Part shown: positions 1 to 8,602 of the stretch, in pieces
How positions within the stretch are numbered: the stretch's first letter is position 1
Layout: every line of letters starts with the position of its first letter
Assembly (NCBI GenBank): GCA_025965195.1
Contig: JAOPXK010000040.1
Location: 1 to 33,406 of the forward strand
Reading direction: 5' to 3'
DNA: 33,406 bases
Source of the DNA: Marmoricola sp.
GTDB lineage: Bacteria > Actinomycetota > Actinomycetes > Propionibacteriales > Nocardioidaceae
Translations under genes and position numbers: made by a program
The notes under the pieces: generated by a model
Database searches by the model: none
What the model was told of the DNA's origin: nothing
The model's input: the letters and a program-made list of their open reading frames with translations, nothing else

Positions 1-1
1 G

Positions 2-898
2 ATGCTCGAGTCCTGCATGCGGCCGGATCTGGTCGTCGAGATCACCCTGCAACCCGTGCGTCGCTATGGCGTTGACGCCGCCATCTTCTACTCCGACATC
101 GTGCTGCCACTCAAGGCCATCGGGGTCGACCTCGACATCGTTCCCGGGGTCGGTCCGGTCGTCGCCTCGCCGGTGCGCACGCTTGCCGATGTCGAGGCGA
201 TCCCGGACCTGACGCCCGACGACGTCCCCTTCACCACCCAAGCCGTCTCCGACCTCGTCGGTGAGCTCGGCGCGACGCCACTGATCGGCTTTGCCGGAGC
301 ACCGTTCACCGTTGCGTCCTACCTCGTTGAGGGCGGGCCATCGAAGGAACACGCCAAGACCAAGGCGATGATGTTCGGCGCTCCCGACGTCTGGGATGCG
401 CTGATGCGGAAGATCGCGGGCATCTCCGCGGCCTACCTCGAGGTGCAGGTCGAGGCCGGCGCCTCCGCGGTCCAGCTGTTCGACTCCTGGGCCGGTGCGC
501 TCACCCGTACGGACTATGAAGCCCTGGTGATGCCCTACTCGGCCTCCGTCCTCGCGCGCGCCGGTGCCCTCGGTGTGCCGAGGATCCACTTCGGTGTCGG
601 CACTGGCGAGATCCTCGACCTGATGGGTGCAGCCGGCGCCGATGTCGTCGGCGTGGACTGGCGGGTCCCCCTGGCCGAGGGCGTACGCCGTGCCGGTGGC
701 CGGGTCGTCCAGGGCAACCTCGACCCGACGCTGGTCTTCGCGCCCACCGAGGTGATGTTCGACCGCGCGCGCGACGTGCTCGATGCCGGCCGGGCTGCGC
801 CGGGCCACATCTTCAACCTCGGCCACGGCGTCATTCCGTCGACCGACCCGGACCAGCTGGCCCGGCTCACCGACTTCGTGCACTCCTACCAACCCTGA
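2..898 (+). CDS. hemE: Uroporphyrinogen III decarboxylase, 5'-truncated by the window edge
   Basis: Decarboxylates the four acetate side chains of uroporphyrinogen III to give coproporphyrinogen III, in the cytoplasm, early in heme synthesis. The 298 visible residues carry the family core: the segments [51 protein letters not shown], the QLFDSWAG active-site region and the C-terminal [16 protein letters not shown]. Full-length HemE is about 340-360 residues, so some 50 N-terminal residues, including the expected RQAGR motif, lie upstream. The first ATG here is internal. hemG and hemQ follow on the same strand, interrupted by one opposite-strand gene, so this is a heme locus. Together with HemQ it suggests the coproporphyrin-dependent route. 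Identification is secure. Confidence 0.95.
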   Translation: MLESCMRPDLVVEITLQPVRRYGVDAAIFYSDIVLPLKAIGVDLDIVPGVGPVVASPVRTLADVEAIPDLTPDDVPFTTQAVSDLVGELGATPLIGFAGAPFTVASYLVEGGPSKEHAKTKAMMFGAPDVWDALMRKIAGISAAYLEVQVEAGASAVQLFDSWAGALTRTDYEALVMPYSASVLARAGALGVPRIHFGVGTGEILDLMGAAGADVVGVDWRVPLAEGVRRAGGRVVQGNLDPTLVFAPTEVMFDRARDVLDAGRAAPGHIFNLGHGVIPSTDPDQLARLTDFVHSYQP

Positions 899-901
899 TC
901 C

Positions 902-955
902 GCCGGACGTCATACCGCCTGGCGGTTCCGGCGACCGGTGCGTATGACGTCCGGC
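902..955. terminator. Inverted repeat between convergent hemE and lipoprotein gene
   Basis: A perfect 14-bp stem (902-915 GCCGGACGTCATAC, pairing with 942-955) encloses a 26-nt loop. It lies 3 bp after the hemE stop and 3 bp before the stop of the opposite-strand lipoprotein gene. The position suits a bidirectional terminator. There is no U-tract, which is common in actinobacterial terminators. Confidence 0.65.
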
Positions 956-958
956 AGG

Positions 959-1882
959 TCACGCCTCGGCGGGTGGCGTCTGCGGAAGCGCCCGCCGGCG
1001 ACGGAGCACCAGCCCGACCGGGACGCCGATCAGGCCGATCAGCACCGCGAACGGCAGTACCGCCCCGACCGCGGTGAGCACGGCGACCGCACTGTCTTTG
1101 AAGGCCGTCCAGCCGGTGTCGAGACCGCCGACGAATCCGTGCTTCTTCTCCTTGTGCACCACGGCTTTCGGGTGGGCCGACAAGTAGACGGTGATCGTCG
1201 AGAGCGTCGTCTGGTCGGCGAGGTACTTCTGCTGTGACTCCAGGGAGTCGAGATCGGCCTGACGGCTGCTGAGCTGGTCCTCGATCGCGATGATCTGGTT
1301 GAGGTTCTTTGCCTGGGCGAGCAGCGCCTCGATCCGGGCAAGGCTCAGCTTCTGGGCCCGGACCCGGACGCTGTTGTCGATGACCTGGGTGGTCACGTCC
1401 TCCGACGTACGGCTCTGGTCGGTGAGCTTGCCCAGCTTGGCGATCTCCGTCATCGCCGTACCGAAGCTGGCGCTCGGCACCCGCAGCACCAGCCTTTCGT
1501 CGACGGTCCTGCCCTTTGAGTCCGCGGACGACTCGTCGCTGGCGATGGTGCCGTTCCACCCGTCGAGGAGCCTCTGCAGGTTGAAGCGCGTCTTCTCCAC
1601 ATCCTTTGCCTGCAACGAGATCTGGCCCTTCGAGATCACGGCGCGCGTCTCGACGGCGGTCGTGCGCAGGGCAGACCCCGACTTCATCGAAGGCCGCACG
1701 GGGGCCGCACGGCCGTTGAGAGCAGACGCGGCAGGGTCGGCTGCAGAGGAGTCGGAGGAGCCGGACGACCCGCCCGCCGACGCAGCGTTGCTCGAACTGG
1801 ACGCGGTCGAGTTGGCGCCCGCTCCGCAGGCTGCGACGAGCAGAAGTACGGGTACGGCGGCTACCAGTCGGATGGTCTTCAT
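959..1882 (-). CDS. DUF4349-type membrane lipoprotein
   Basis: Predicted 307-residue exported lipoprotein of unknown function. The N-terminus MKTIRLVAAVPVLLLVAACG is a lipoprotein signal peptide with a VAAC lipobox (lipidated Cys19). A low-complexity Ser/Ala/Gly linker follows to about residue 60. The central region resembles DUF4349: RAVISKGQISLQAKDVEKT, then VDERLVLRVPSASF, then a heptad-rich helix around AQKLSLARIEALLAQAKN that looks like a coiled coil. Near the C-terminus one membrane segment (VLTAVGAVLPFAVLIGLIGV) is followed by RRRR, giving anchors at both ends. The ATG at 1882 is chosen because it begins the signal peptide; the reading frame stays open much further upstream but only antisense to hemG. 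It is divergent from hemG and convergent with hemE. The DUF assignment is from memory of the family pattern. Confidence 0.8.
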   Translation of the reverse strand: MKTIRLVAAVPVLLLVAACGAGANSTASSSSNAASAGGSSGSSDSSAADPAASALNGRAAPVRPSMKSGSALRTTAVETRAVISKGQISLQAKDVEKTRFNLQRLLDGWNGTIASDESSADSKGRTVDERLVLRVPSASFGTAMTEIAKLGKLTDQSRTSEDVTTQVIDNSVRVRAQKLSLARIEALLAQAKNLNQIIAIEDQLSSRQADLDSLESQQKYLADQTTLSTITVYLSAHPKAVVHKEKKHGFVGGLDTGWTAFKDSAVAVLTAVGAVLPFAVLIGLIGVPVGLVLRRRRALPQTPPAEA

Positions 1883-1889
1883 GTGACCT

Positions 1890-3419
1890 GTGACGCAGCC
1901 CGGGCGTGATCGGATCCCGCGCCGTTTGTCGCCGACCGGAACCGGTGTCAATCTGTTACCTGTGCCAGCACCCGAGCGAGTTTCTGGGCCACTGCATCTC
2001 GTGGTCATCGGCGGCGGCATAGCCGGACTCGCGGCAGCCGCGCGGATTCGCGAGCTGCGGCCCGACAGCGAGATCACGGTCCTCGAGGGATCGGCCGAGA
2101 TCGGCGGCAAGCTCCGGCTCGATGAGGTTGCCGGGGTGATGGTCGATGTCGGTGCCGAGGCGATGCTCAACCGGCGACCGGAAGCAGTCGTGCTGGCCTG
2201 CACCTCCGGCCTCTCCGAGGACATCGTGCATCCGGCCACCACGTCCGCGAACCTCTGGACCCGCGGCCACCTGGTCCCGATGCCGCGCACGCTGATGGGG
2301 GTCCCGGTCGATCTGCGCGCCCTCGGAGAGGACGGCGTGATCTCCAGGCCCGGCCTGGCGCGTGCCGCCCTCGACGCGGTGTTGCCGGCGACCGATCTCG
2401 AAGGCCGCGACACCAGCATCGGTGCGCTCGTCGAGGAGCGGTTCGGTCGCGAGGTGGTCGACCGGCTGGTCGAACCGCTGCTGGGTGGGGTGTACGCCGG
2501 CCATGCCCGTGAGATCTCCGCCCGGGCCGCCGTACCCCAGGTGGTGGCCCTGCTCGACCGTGACCGCTCAATGGCCAGGGCCGCGGCCGCGGCGATCACC
2601 GCCACGTCCGACGTTCCCGTGTTCGCGGGCATCGCCGGGGGCATCGGCCGGTTGCCAGGCGCGGTTGCGGCCGCATCGGGAGCGCGGATCGAGACCGACG
2701 CCACCGTTCGCGACATCGCCCATCGGCCGGGCGGGGGCTGGAACCTCGTGATCGGCTCGACCAGGGACCCGCGCATCCTGCAGTGCGACGGCGTGGTCGT
2801 CGCAACGCCGGCGCGCGCGGCGGCCCGGCTGCTCAGCGACATCACACCGGCAGCGGCTCTCGAGCTCGCCCGGATCGAGTACGCGTCGATGGCCATCGTG
2901 ACGATGGCTTTTCCGGCCCGAGACTTCCCGGGCATCCCGGGTTCGGGTTTCCTCGTGCCCCCCGTCGACAAGCGGACGATCAAGGCCTCGACGTTCTCCT
3001 TCGCCAAGTGGGACTGGGTCCGGGCCGCCGGAGGCGATCTCGCGATCGTGCGCTGCTCGATCGGCCGGCATCGTGAGGAGCACGTGCTTCAGGTGCCCGA
3101 CGATCGGCTCGTCGAGGTCGCCGTGAACGAGCTCGCCGAGGCGATCGGCCTCTCCGTGCGACCGGTCGACAGTCACGTCCAGCGTTGGGGAGGTGCGCTG
3201 CCGCAGTACGCCGTCGGCCACCTCGACCGGATTGCGTCCATCCGCGCCGACGTTGCCCGGGTCGCCGGAATCGCGGTCTGCGGTGCGGCGTACGACGGAC
3301 TCGGGATTCCGGCGTGCATCGCGTCTGCCCACCTCGCCGTCGACAAGCTCCTGTCCGACCTCGATGACACTGATGACACTGACCACACCGGGCGCGCCGA
3401 CAACCCCGACCAGGGCTGA
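1890..3419 (+). CDS. hemG: Coproporphyrinogen III / protoporphyrinogen oxidase (HemY type)
   Basis: FAD-dependent oxidase of late heme synthesis. In actinobacteria with HemQ this enzyme class oxidises coproporphyrinogen III to coproporphyrin III. The Rossmann dinucleotide motif VVIGGGIAGLAAAARIRE starts at about residue 38. It is followed by the ExxxxxGGK segment LEGSAEIGGKL, the substrate-domain signature FGREVVDRLVEPLLGGVYAG, and the C-terminal FAD-contact GAAYDGLGIPACIASA. The GTG at 1890 gives 509 residues with a long extension before the FAD motif. A GTG at 1962 would give a more usual N-terminus, and no strong ribosome site decides between them. The tail is Asp/Thr rich (DDTDDTDHTG). 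It starts 7 bp from the divergent lipoprotein gene if 1890 is right. hemQ follows 70 bp later. Confidence 0.92.
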   Translation: MTQPGRDRIPRRLSPTGTGVNLLPVPAPERVSGPLHLVVIGGGIAGLAAAARIRELRPDSEITVLEGSAEIGGKLRLDEVAGVMVDVGAEAMLNRRPEAVVLACTSGLSEDIVHPATTSANLWTRGHLVPMPRTLMGVPVDLRALGEDGVISRPGLARAALDAVLPATDLEGRDTSIGALVEERFGREVVDRLVEPLLGGVYAGHAREISARAAVPQVVALLDRDRSMARAAAAAITATSDVPVFAGIAGGIGRLPGAVAAASGARIETDATVRDIAHRPGGGWNLVIGSTRDPRILQCDGVVVATPARAAARLLSDITPAAALELARIEYASMAIVTMAFPARDFPGIPGSGFLVPPVDKRTIKASTFSFAKWDWVRAAGGDLAIVRCSIGRHREEHVLQVPDDRLVEVAVNELAEAIGLSVRPVDSHVQRWGGALPQYAVGHLDRIASIRADVARVAGIAVCGAAYDGLGIPACIASAHLAVDKLLSDLDDTDDTDHTGRADNPDQG

Positions 3420-3489
3420 CGTCGACGTGTTTACGGCGTGAAGTTGAGCCGGGTCGGCGAGACCGCACCGTCCTTGAGACAATGAGGTC

Positions 3490-4176
3490 ATGAAGAAGGC
3501 GCGCGAGCTCAACGACACGATCCGCTACACGATGTGGTCGGTGTTCTCCCTGCGGGACCAGCTGGGTGCGGCGGACCGGACGGCGGAGGTTGCCGAGTTC
3601 GACGAGCTGATCGACAAGCTCGACGCGGAGGACATCACCGTCCGCGGTGTGTACGACGTCTCCGGCCTCCGGGCCGATGCCGACGTGATGATCTGGTGGC
3701 ACGCGTCCACGGCCGAGGAGCTCCAGGACGCCTACAACCGCTTCCGGCGTACGACGTTCGGCCGGCGACTGGACGCGGTGTGGTCACAGCTGGCGTTGCA
3801 CCGGCCCGCGGAGTTCAACAAGAGCCACATCCCGTCGTTCCTCGCCGACGAGGACGCGGGCGCGTACGTCTGCGTCTACCCGTTCGTCCGCTCCTACGAG
3901 TGGTACCTCCTCGAGGACGCGGAGCGCCGCTCGCTCCTCGCCGAGCACGGCAAGATGGCCCGCGACTATCCCGACGTACGCGCCAACACGGTGGCATCGT
4001 TCGCACTTGGTGACTACGAGTGGATGCTGGCCTTCGAGGCCGACGAGCTGCACCGGATCGTCGACCTGATGCGTCACCTGCGCGGGTCCGAGACCCGTCG
4101 CCACGTGCGCGAAGAGGTGCCGTTCTACACCGGCCGCAAGCGCAGCCCGCAGGAGCTTCTCACCACGCTCCCGTAA
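3490..4176 (+). CDS. hemQ: Coproheme decarboxylase HemQ (ChdC), chlorite-dismutase family
   Basis: Last step of the coproporphyrin-dependent pathway: oxidative decarboxylation of Fe-coproporphyrin III to heme b. The protein is 228 residues, the usual length for actinobacterial ChdC. Tyr130 (in VYPFVRSYEWYLL) matches the radical-forming Tyr, His153 (in LAEHGKMARDYP) matches the proximal heme ligand 23 residues later, and His113 (NKSHIPSF) lies 17 residues before the Tyr. As I recall, Corynebacterium diphtheriae ChdC has the same spacing (His118, Tyr135, His158). The conserved block FALGDYEWMLAFEADELHRI follows. The ATG is preceded by GAGG at short spacing. It sits downstream of hemE and hemG, which supports the pathway assignment. 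Confidence 0.95.
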   Translation: MKKARELNDTIRYTMWSVFSLRDQLGAADRTAEVAEFDELIDKLDAEDITVRGVYDVSGLRADADVMIWWHASTAEELQDAYNRFRRTTFGRRLDAVWSQLALHRPAEFNKSHIPSFLADEDAGAYVCVYPFVRSYEWYLLEDAERRSLLAEHGKMARDYPDVRANTVASFALGDYEWMLAFEADELHRIVDLMRHLRGSETRRHVREEVPFYTGRKRSPQELLTTLP

Positions 4177-4217
4177 CCGATGCTCGACCCGATCCGCGGT
4201 GGGCTGGCCACCGGTCA

Positions 4218-4652
4218 TCACTCGCTGCTGGCGGGCTCCCCGGCCGGCTCGAGGGTCAGGCTGATCGAGTTGATGCAGTAACGCTGCCCGGTGGGAGTGC
4301 CGTAGCCGTCGTCGAAGACGTGCCCGAGGTGTGAGCCACAGTTGGCGCAGCGCACCTCGACCCGCTTCATCCCGAACTGGGTGTCCTCGATGTACTCCAC
4401 GGTGTCGGTCACCGGCTGGTAGAACGACGGCCAGCCGCAGCCGGAGTGGAACTTCGTGTCGGACTCGAACAGCTTGGCCTGGCAGGCCTTGCAGCGATAG
4501 ATGCCGGTCGTCTCGGTGTCGGTGTACTCGCCCTTGAATGCGCGTTCGGTGCCCGCCTTGCGGAGTACGGCGTACTCCTCCTTGCTCAGCTCCGCGCGCC
4601 ACTCTGCGTCGGTCTTCTCCACGGGGTAGTTCATGTCCTCAACGGTACTCAC
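4218..4652 (-). CDS. msrB: Peptide-methionine (R)-S-oxide reductase MsrB
   Basis: Reduces methionine-R-sulfoxide in oxidised proteins, a cytosolic repair enzyme. It has 144 residues. The zinc site is complete (C54xxC57 in YRCKACQAKL and C102xxC105 in VRCANCGSHLG). The catalytic Cys126 is in the family signature GQRYCINS, and the SGCGWPSF and GHVFDDG motifs are present. The GTG at 4652 is the longest start. The ATG at 4634 (MNYPVEKTDAEW) is an equally plausible start and matches the usual MsrB N-terminus. It is convergent with hemQ and divergent from the desaturase operon. Confidence 0.95.
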   Translation of the reverse strand: MSTVEDMNYPVEKTDAEWRAELSKEEYAVLRKAGTERAFKGEYTDTETTGIYRCKACQAKLFESDTKFHSGCGWPSFYQPVTDTVEYIEDTQFGMKRVEVRCANCGSHLGHVFDDGYGTPTGQRYCINSISLTLEPAGEPASSE

Positions 4653-4739
4653 CGACCGCAGCGGATCAGCCGGGAAGTTGCAACCGATCCCTTACGGGCG
4701 CATGGATCTGCCGAAACCGGGAAGGGTCATCGTGACTCG

Positions 4740-4765
4740 TTTCAGTGAACACGTGTGTACTGAAA
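4740..4765. promoter_or_regulatory. 26-bp near-perfect palindromic operator upstream of the desaturase operon
   Basis: Outer arms TTTCAGT (4740-4746) and ACTGAAA (4759-4765) flank a central 8-bp palindrome ACACGTGT (4749-4756). Only the dinucleotides joining arms and core (4747-4748 and 4757-4758) break symmetry. The site lies 25 bp before the ATG at 4791, whose ribosome site is AGGAGG (4781-4786). Size and symmetry suit a dimeric repressor such as the TetR-type regulators that control lipid desaturases. The regulator itself is not in this window, so the family is inference. Confidence 0.65.
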
Positions 4766-4790
4766 TGAAACAAGGCGATCAGGAGGACCG

Positions 4791-5870
4791 ATGGCAGTGC
4801 TCGAGCACCTGACCTGGGAAGGCGCGCGCAAGGTTGGAGCGCGCCTGACCACCCCGCTGCTTCCCGACGACTACTTGAGGCTGATCAACCCGCTCTGGAC
4901 GACTCGCGAGCTGCGCGGATCCATCGAAGAGGTGATCCCGGAAACCGAGGACGCCGCGACGGTGGTGATCCGGCCCGGCTGGGGCTGGTCCTACGAGCAC
5001 CACCCGGGCCAGTACATCGGGATCGGCATCCAGGTGAAGGGCAAGTTCCACTGGCGGTCGTACTCCGTGAGCTCGCCGCCGGCCCGCACGGGTAGGTCGA
5101 TCGCGATCACGGTGCGCGCGATGCCAGAAGGGTTCCTCTCCGAGCACCTCGTCAGCGGCGTCGCGCCGGGCACGATCGTCCGACTCGCGCTTCCGGCGGG
5201 GGACTTCGTGCTGCCCAACCCACCTCCCGCGAAAGTGCTCTTCCTCGTTGGTGGCAGCGGCATCACCCCGGTGATGGCCATGCTGCGCACTCTCGACCGA
5301 CGGGGGACCATGCCCGACGCGGTGCTGGCCTACTCCTCGCCCACCAAGGAGCGGATGATCTTCCGGTCCGAGCTGCTGGCCTTCAGCGACCGCCATCCGA
5401 GGCTGACGTTGCACGAACGCCATACCGACCTCGACGGCGTGATGGCGCTCGACGAGCTCGACACCCTCTGTCCGGACTGGCGGGAGCGGGAGACCTGGGC
5501 GTGCGGTCCCGGTCCGATGCTCGACGCGGCCGAGGAGTTCTGGGAGCGAGCCGGTCTCGAGAAGCAACTGCACCTCGAACGCTTCTCCCTCAATTTCCAG
5601 GGAGACGGCGGCGAAGGCGGCACGATCACCTTCCTGAACTCCGGCAAGGTCGCGGAGGTCGACGGCGCGACGACCGTTCTGGAGGCGGGCGAGAACGCCG
5701 GGGTCGGGATGCCCTACGGCTGTCGTGCCGGCATCTGCCACACCTGCACGCTGACCCTCGTCTCGGGCAAGGTCCGTGACCTGCGCAACGGCGACGAGTT
5801 CAGCGACCCCAACGAGAACGTGCAGACCTGCATCACAGTCCCTGTCGGGGACTGCGTCCTCAACATCTGA
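4791..5870 (+). CDS. Flavin/2Fe-2S oxidoreductase, electron donor of the acyl desaturase (Rv3230c-like)
   Basis: A 359-residue three-domain electron carrier: an FAD domain (RSYSVSSPP is the RxYS flavin motif, about residues 89-97), an NAD(P) domain (LVGGSGITPVMAML and the CGPGPMLD motif), and a C-terminal plant-type ferredoxin with Cys311, Cys316, Cys319 (YGCRAGICHTC) and Cys347 (VQTC) for the 2Fe-2S cluster. The order matches Rv3230c of Mycobacterium tuberculosis, which passes electrons from NADPH to the desaturase DesA3. The desaturase gene follows 38 bp downstream. It has a strong AGGAGG ribosome site and a palindromic operator just upstream. Function is inferred from family and adjacency. 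Confidence 0.92.
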   Translation: MAVLEHLTWEGARKVGARLTTPLLPDDYLRLINPLWTTRELRGSIEEVIPETEDAATVVIRPGWGWSYEHHPGQYIGIGIQVKGKFHWRSYSVSSPPARTGRSIAITVRAMPEGFLSEHLVSGVAPGTIVRLALPAGDFVLPNPPPAKVLFLVGGSGITPVMAMLRTLDRRGTMPDAVLAYSSPTKERMIFRSELLAFSDRHPRLTLHERHTDLDGVMALDELDTLCPDWRERETWACGPGPMLDAAEEFWERAGLEKQLHLERFSLNFQGDGGEGGTITFLNSGKVAEVDGATTVLEAGENAGVGMPYGCRAGICHTCTLTLVSGKVRDLRNGDEFSDPNENVQTCITVPVGDCVLNI

Positions 5871-5908
5871 CCGCTCGAACGCACACGTCCAACGAGAAGG
5901 AGACCGGC

Positions 5909-7099
5909 ATGGCCATCGCAGACGTGAAGGACTACACCCACCTCACCAACGAGGAGGTCGAGGAGCTCGGCCGCGAGCTCGACGCCATCCGCGCCGAGAT
6001 CGAGGACTCGCGTGGTGACGACGACGCGGCGTACATCTACCGGATGATCAGGATCCAGCGCCGGCTCGCCGTCGCCGGCCGGGCGACGTTGTTCGCGAGC
6101 TCGTTCCCCCCGGCCTGGGTCGTCGGTACGGCGATGCTCGGGGTGGCCAAGATCCTGGAAAACATGGAGATCGGCCACAACACGATGCACGGACAGTGGG
6201 ACTGGATGAACGATCCCGAGGTGCACTCCAGCACCTGGGAGTGGGACACCGCCCAGCCGGCCGAGCAGTGGAAGCACTCCCACAACTACATCCACCACCA
6301 GTTCACCAACGTGCTGGGCTACGACAACGACATCGGGTACGGCATCCTGCGAATGGCCCGCGAGCAGAAGTGGCATCCGGTCAATCTCGGGCAGCCGGTC
6401 TACAACGCCCTGCTGGCCACGCTGTTCCAGTGGGGAGTCGCGCTTCATGATCTGGACCTTGAGGCCATTCGCAAGCGCGAGAAGGACCCGAAGGTGATGA
6501 AGAAGCAGCTGCGCCAGATCGGCCGCAAGATCCGCCGCCAGATCGGCAAGGACTATCTGCTCTTCCCGTTGCTCACCGGGCCGCAGCTCGTCTCGACCCT
6601 CACGGCCAACGCCACCGCGAACCTGATGCGCAACCTGTGGTCCTACATGATCATCTTCTGTGGTCACTTCCCGGACGGTGCGATGCACTTCACCGAGGAG
6701 GAGATCGAGGACGAGACGCGAGCAGAGTGGTACCTGCGTCAGATGCTCGGCTCGGCCAACTTCGAGGGCGGGCCGTTGCTGCACGTGATGAGTGGCAATC
6801 TCGGCTACCAGATCGAGCATCACCTGTTCCCGGACCTGCCCAGCAACCGGTACTCCGAGATCGCGGTCAAGGTGCGCGCCCTGTGCGCGAAGTACGACCT
6901 GCCGTACACCACCGGTCCGCTGCACAAGCAGTACGGCCAGGCGCTTCGGACGATCACCAAGCTGGCGCTGCCCAACACGTGGACGTCGAGCGACGGGCCC
7001 GAGCCGCCCGCGCCGATCGACCGTGGCCGCCGCGGCGACGACAGCCGGCCGATCCGCCGGCTCGAGACCGGCAACTTCACCGCTCACGCGACGGCCTGA
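5909..7099 (+). CDS. Membrane acyl-CoA/fatty acid desaturase (DesA3-like)
   Basis: A 396-residue di-iron desaturase that would introduce a cis double bond into a saturated acyl chain, probably stearoyl-CoA at delta-9 as for DesA3. The three histidine boxes are intact: H90NTMH94, H123SHNYIHH130, and YQIEH304H305LFPDLP. Hydrophobic stretches lie around residues 60-82, 166-186 and 212-252. The ribosome site is AGAAGGAGA just before the ATG. It is preceded by its reductase and overlaps the next ORF by one base (TGATG). The tail after residue 360 is Arg/Pro/Gly rich and probably cytoplasmic. The exact substrate and position cannot be read from sequence. Confidence 0.93.
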   Translation: MAIADVKDYTHLTNEEVEELGRELDAIRAEIEDSRGDDDAAYIYRMIRIQRRLAVAGRATLFASSFPPAWVVGTAMLGVAKILENMEIGHNTMHGQWDWMNDPEVHSSTWEWDTAQPAEQWKHSHNYIHHQFTNVLGYDNDIGYGILRMAREQKWHPVNLGQPVYNALLATLFQWGVALHDLDLEAIRKREKDPKVMKKQLRQIGRKIRRQIGKDYLLFPLLTGPQLVSTLTANATANLMRNLWSYMIIFCGHFPDGAMHFTEEEIEDETRAEWYLRQMLGSANFEGGPLLHVMSGNLGYQIEHHLFPDLPSNRYSEIAVKVRALCAKYDLPYTTGPLHKQYGQALRTITKLALPNTWTSSDGPEPPAPIDRGRRGDDSRPIRRLETGNFTAHATA

Positions 7100-7536
7100 T
7101 GTCCGACGTACGCGCGGCCGCTCTGCTCGCCGAGCTGCCCCGTGACCCCGAGCTGGGGGTCGCGGTGCCGTTCGCGTGCACCCAGGACGACGGCTCGGCT
7201 TCGGTCTCGTCGCTGATCAGGAAGCGGGTCACCCAGTGCGCGCTCAGTCGCATCTGCGGCGTGTGTGGGCAGAGCCTCGGGGCGCCGGTGGCGTTCATCG
7301 GCAGCCGGGTCGAGTTCGACCGGCTGGCGTTCCACTTCCCACCGGTGCACCCCGACTGCGGGCGCGCGATCCTCGCCGAGTGCGCGGATCTGAAGGTCGG
7401 CGTGCTCGGCCAGCCGTCCCTGCCGGAGCAATGGGTGCTCGCCACGACCTCGGGGTTCGAGCACGAGCGTCCGAGCAGCCGGGAGGGTGACAATCGCCCG
7501 ACGTTCCGGCCCAACTCACTGATCTCGCTAGATTGA
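7099..7536 (+). CDS. Conserved hypothetical protein with paired Cys motifs
   Basis: I do not recognise a function. The 145-residue protein has CGVCG near residue 55 and HPDC near residue 86, an arrangement that could bind one metal ion, such as zinc. The region between them contains VAFIGSRVEFDRLAFHFPPV. There is no signal peptide or membrane segment. The ATG at 7099 overlaps the desaturase stop (TGATG), so translation is probably coupled, and the longer open frame upstream is only a shadow of the desaturase. Coupling hints at a role with the desaturase or at a general redox/metal role, but this is inference. Confidence 0.75.
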   Translation: MSDVRAAALLAELPRDPELGVAVPFACTQDDGSASVSSLIRKRVTQCALSRICGVCGQSLGAPVAFIGSRVEFDRLAFHFPPVHPDCGRAILAECADLKVGVLGQPSLPEQWVLATTSGFEHERPSSREGDNRPTFRPNSLISLD

Positions 7537-7540
7537 ACCC

Positions 7541-8602
7541 ATGGCGACTCCCGCGACCGAGATCGATGCCGGCGGGCGCGCTGTCCGCGTCTCCAGCCCT
7601 GACCGGGTCATCTACCCGGCGACCGACCAGACCGCCGAGGTCACCAAGCTGCAGGTCGTCGAGTACTACGTCGCGGTTGCCGACGGGATCATGCGGGCGC
7701 TCGGGAACCGGCCAACCGCACTCGAGCGCTGGCCGAAGGGCGTCCACGAGGGCATCAAGCTCTCCACCGGTCGTGGTGACAAGAGCGACGCGTTCTATCA
7801 GAAGCGGGTGCCGATGGGCGCTCCGCCGTACGTCGAATCGGCGCGGGTCACGTTCCCGAGCGGACGCGAGGCCGACGAGGTCTGCACGACCGAGCTCGCC
7901 ACCGTCGCGTGGTGCGCACAGATGGGCACCCTGACGTTCCATCCCTGGCCGGTACGACGCACCGATCTGGATCGTCCCGACGAGCTCCGGATCGACCTCG
8001 ACCCGCAGCCGGGCACCGACATCACCGATGCCGTCCGCGTTGCTGCGATCGCCAAGGAGCTGCTGGAGGAGCTCGGCCTGGTCGGCTACCCGAAGACGTC
8101 CGGCAACCGCGGCATCCACATCTATGTCCGCACCGAGCCGAAGTGGGACTTCGTCGACGTACGCCATGCGGCCATCGGGTTCGGCCGCGAGCTGGAGAAG
8201 CGCGACGACGGTGTCACCACCAAGTGGTGGAAGGAAGAGCGGGGGAGTCGGATCTTCGTCGACTTCAACCAGAACTCGCGCGACCGCACGATCGCGTCGG
8301 CGTACTCCCTGCGGCCGCTGCCCGGTGCGCCGGTCTCGACGCCGCTCAGCTGGGACGAGCTTGCTGACGTGACCGACCCCAAGGTGTTCAACCTCTTCAC
8401 GGTTCCCGAGCTGCTCGCGGACCGGCCCGATGCGATGGCCACGATCGACGACCGGCCGTGTTCGCTGGAACCTCTGCTCAGGCTCTACGAGGAGTCCGAG
8501 GAGGGCGAAATGCCTTACCCACCTGACTATCCGAAGATGCCGGGCGAGCCGCCGCGCGTCCAGCCCAGTCGAAAGAACCCTGCCAACTGGGATGCGGAGT
8601 GA
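7541..8602 (+). CDS. Stand-alone LigD-type primase-polymerase (PolDom / PrimPolC-like)
   Basis: An archaeo-eukaryotic primase-superfamily polymerase of 353 residues, expected to fill gaps and add ribonucleotides in base-excision repair or end joining. The metal site is complete: D152LD154 in RIDLDPQPG and D241 in RIFVDFNQN. The nucleotide-binding motif SGNRGIHIYV (187-196) holds the catalytic His193. It lacks the ligase and phosphoesterase domains of LigD, like the mycobacterial stand-alone proteins that pair with LigC. A LigC-like ligase lies nearby at 10570-11658 on the opposite strand. The start is 4 bp after the previous stop, with no clear ribosome site. The C-terminal 30 residues are Pro-rich. 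Confidence 0.92.
   Translation: MATPATEIDAGGRAVRVSSPDRVIYPATDQTAEVTKLQVVEYYVAVADGIMRALGNRPTALERWPKGVHEGIKLSTGRGDKSDAFYQKRVPMGAPPYVESARVTFPSGREADEVCTTELATVAWCAQMGTLTFHPWPVRRTDLDRPDELRIDLDPQPGTDITDAVRVAAIAKELLEELGLVGYPKTSGNRGIHIYVRTEPKWDFVDVRHAAIGFGRELEKRDDGVTTKWWKEERGSRIFVDFNQNSRDRTIASAYSLRPLPGAPVSTPLSWDELADVTDPKVFNLFTVPELLADRPDAMATIDDRPCSLEPLLRLYEESEEGEMPYPPDYPKMPGEPPRVQPSRKNPANWDAE

Noticed and set aside
959-3007. Minus-strand frame extending the lipoprotein by 375 residues
   Set aside because: The extension overlaps hemG antisense, and the lipoprotein signal peptide starts at the ATG at 1882.
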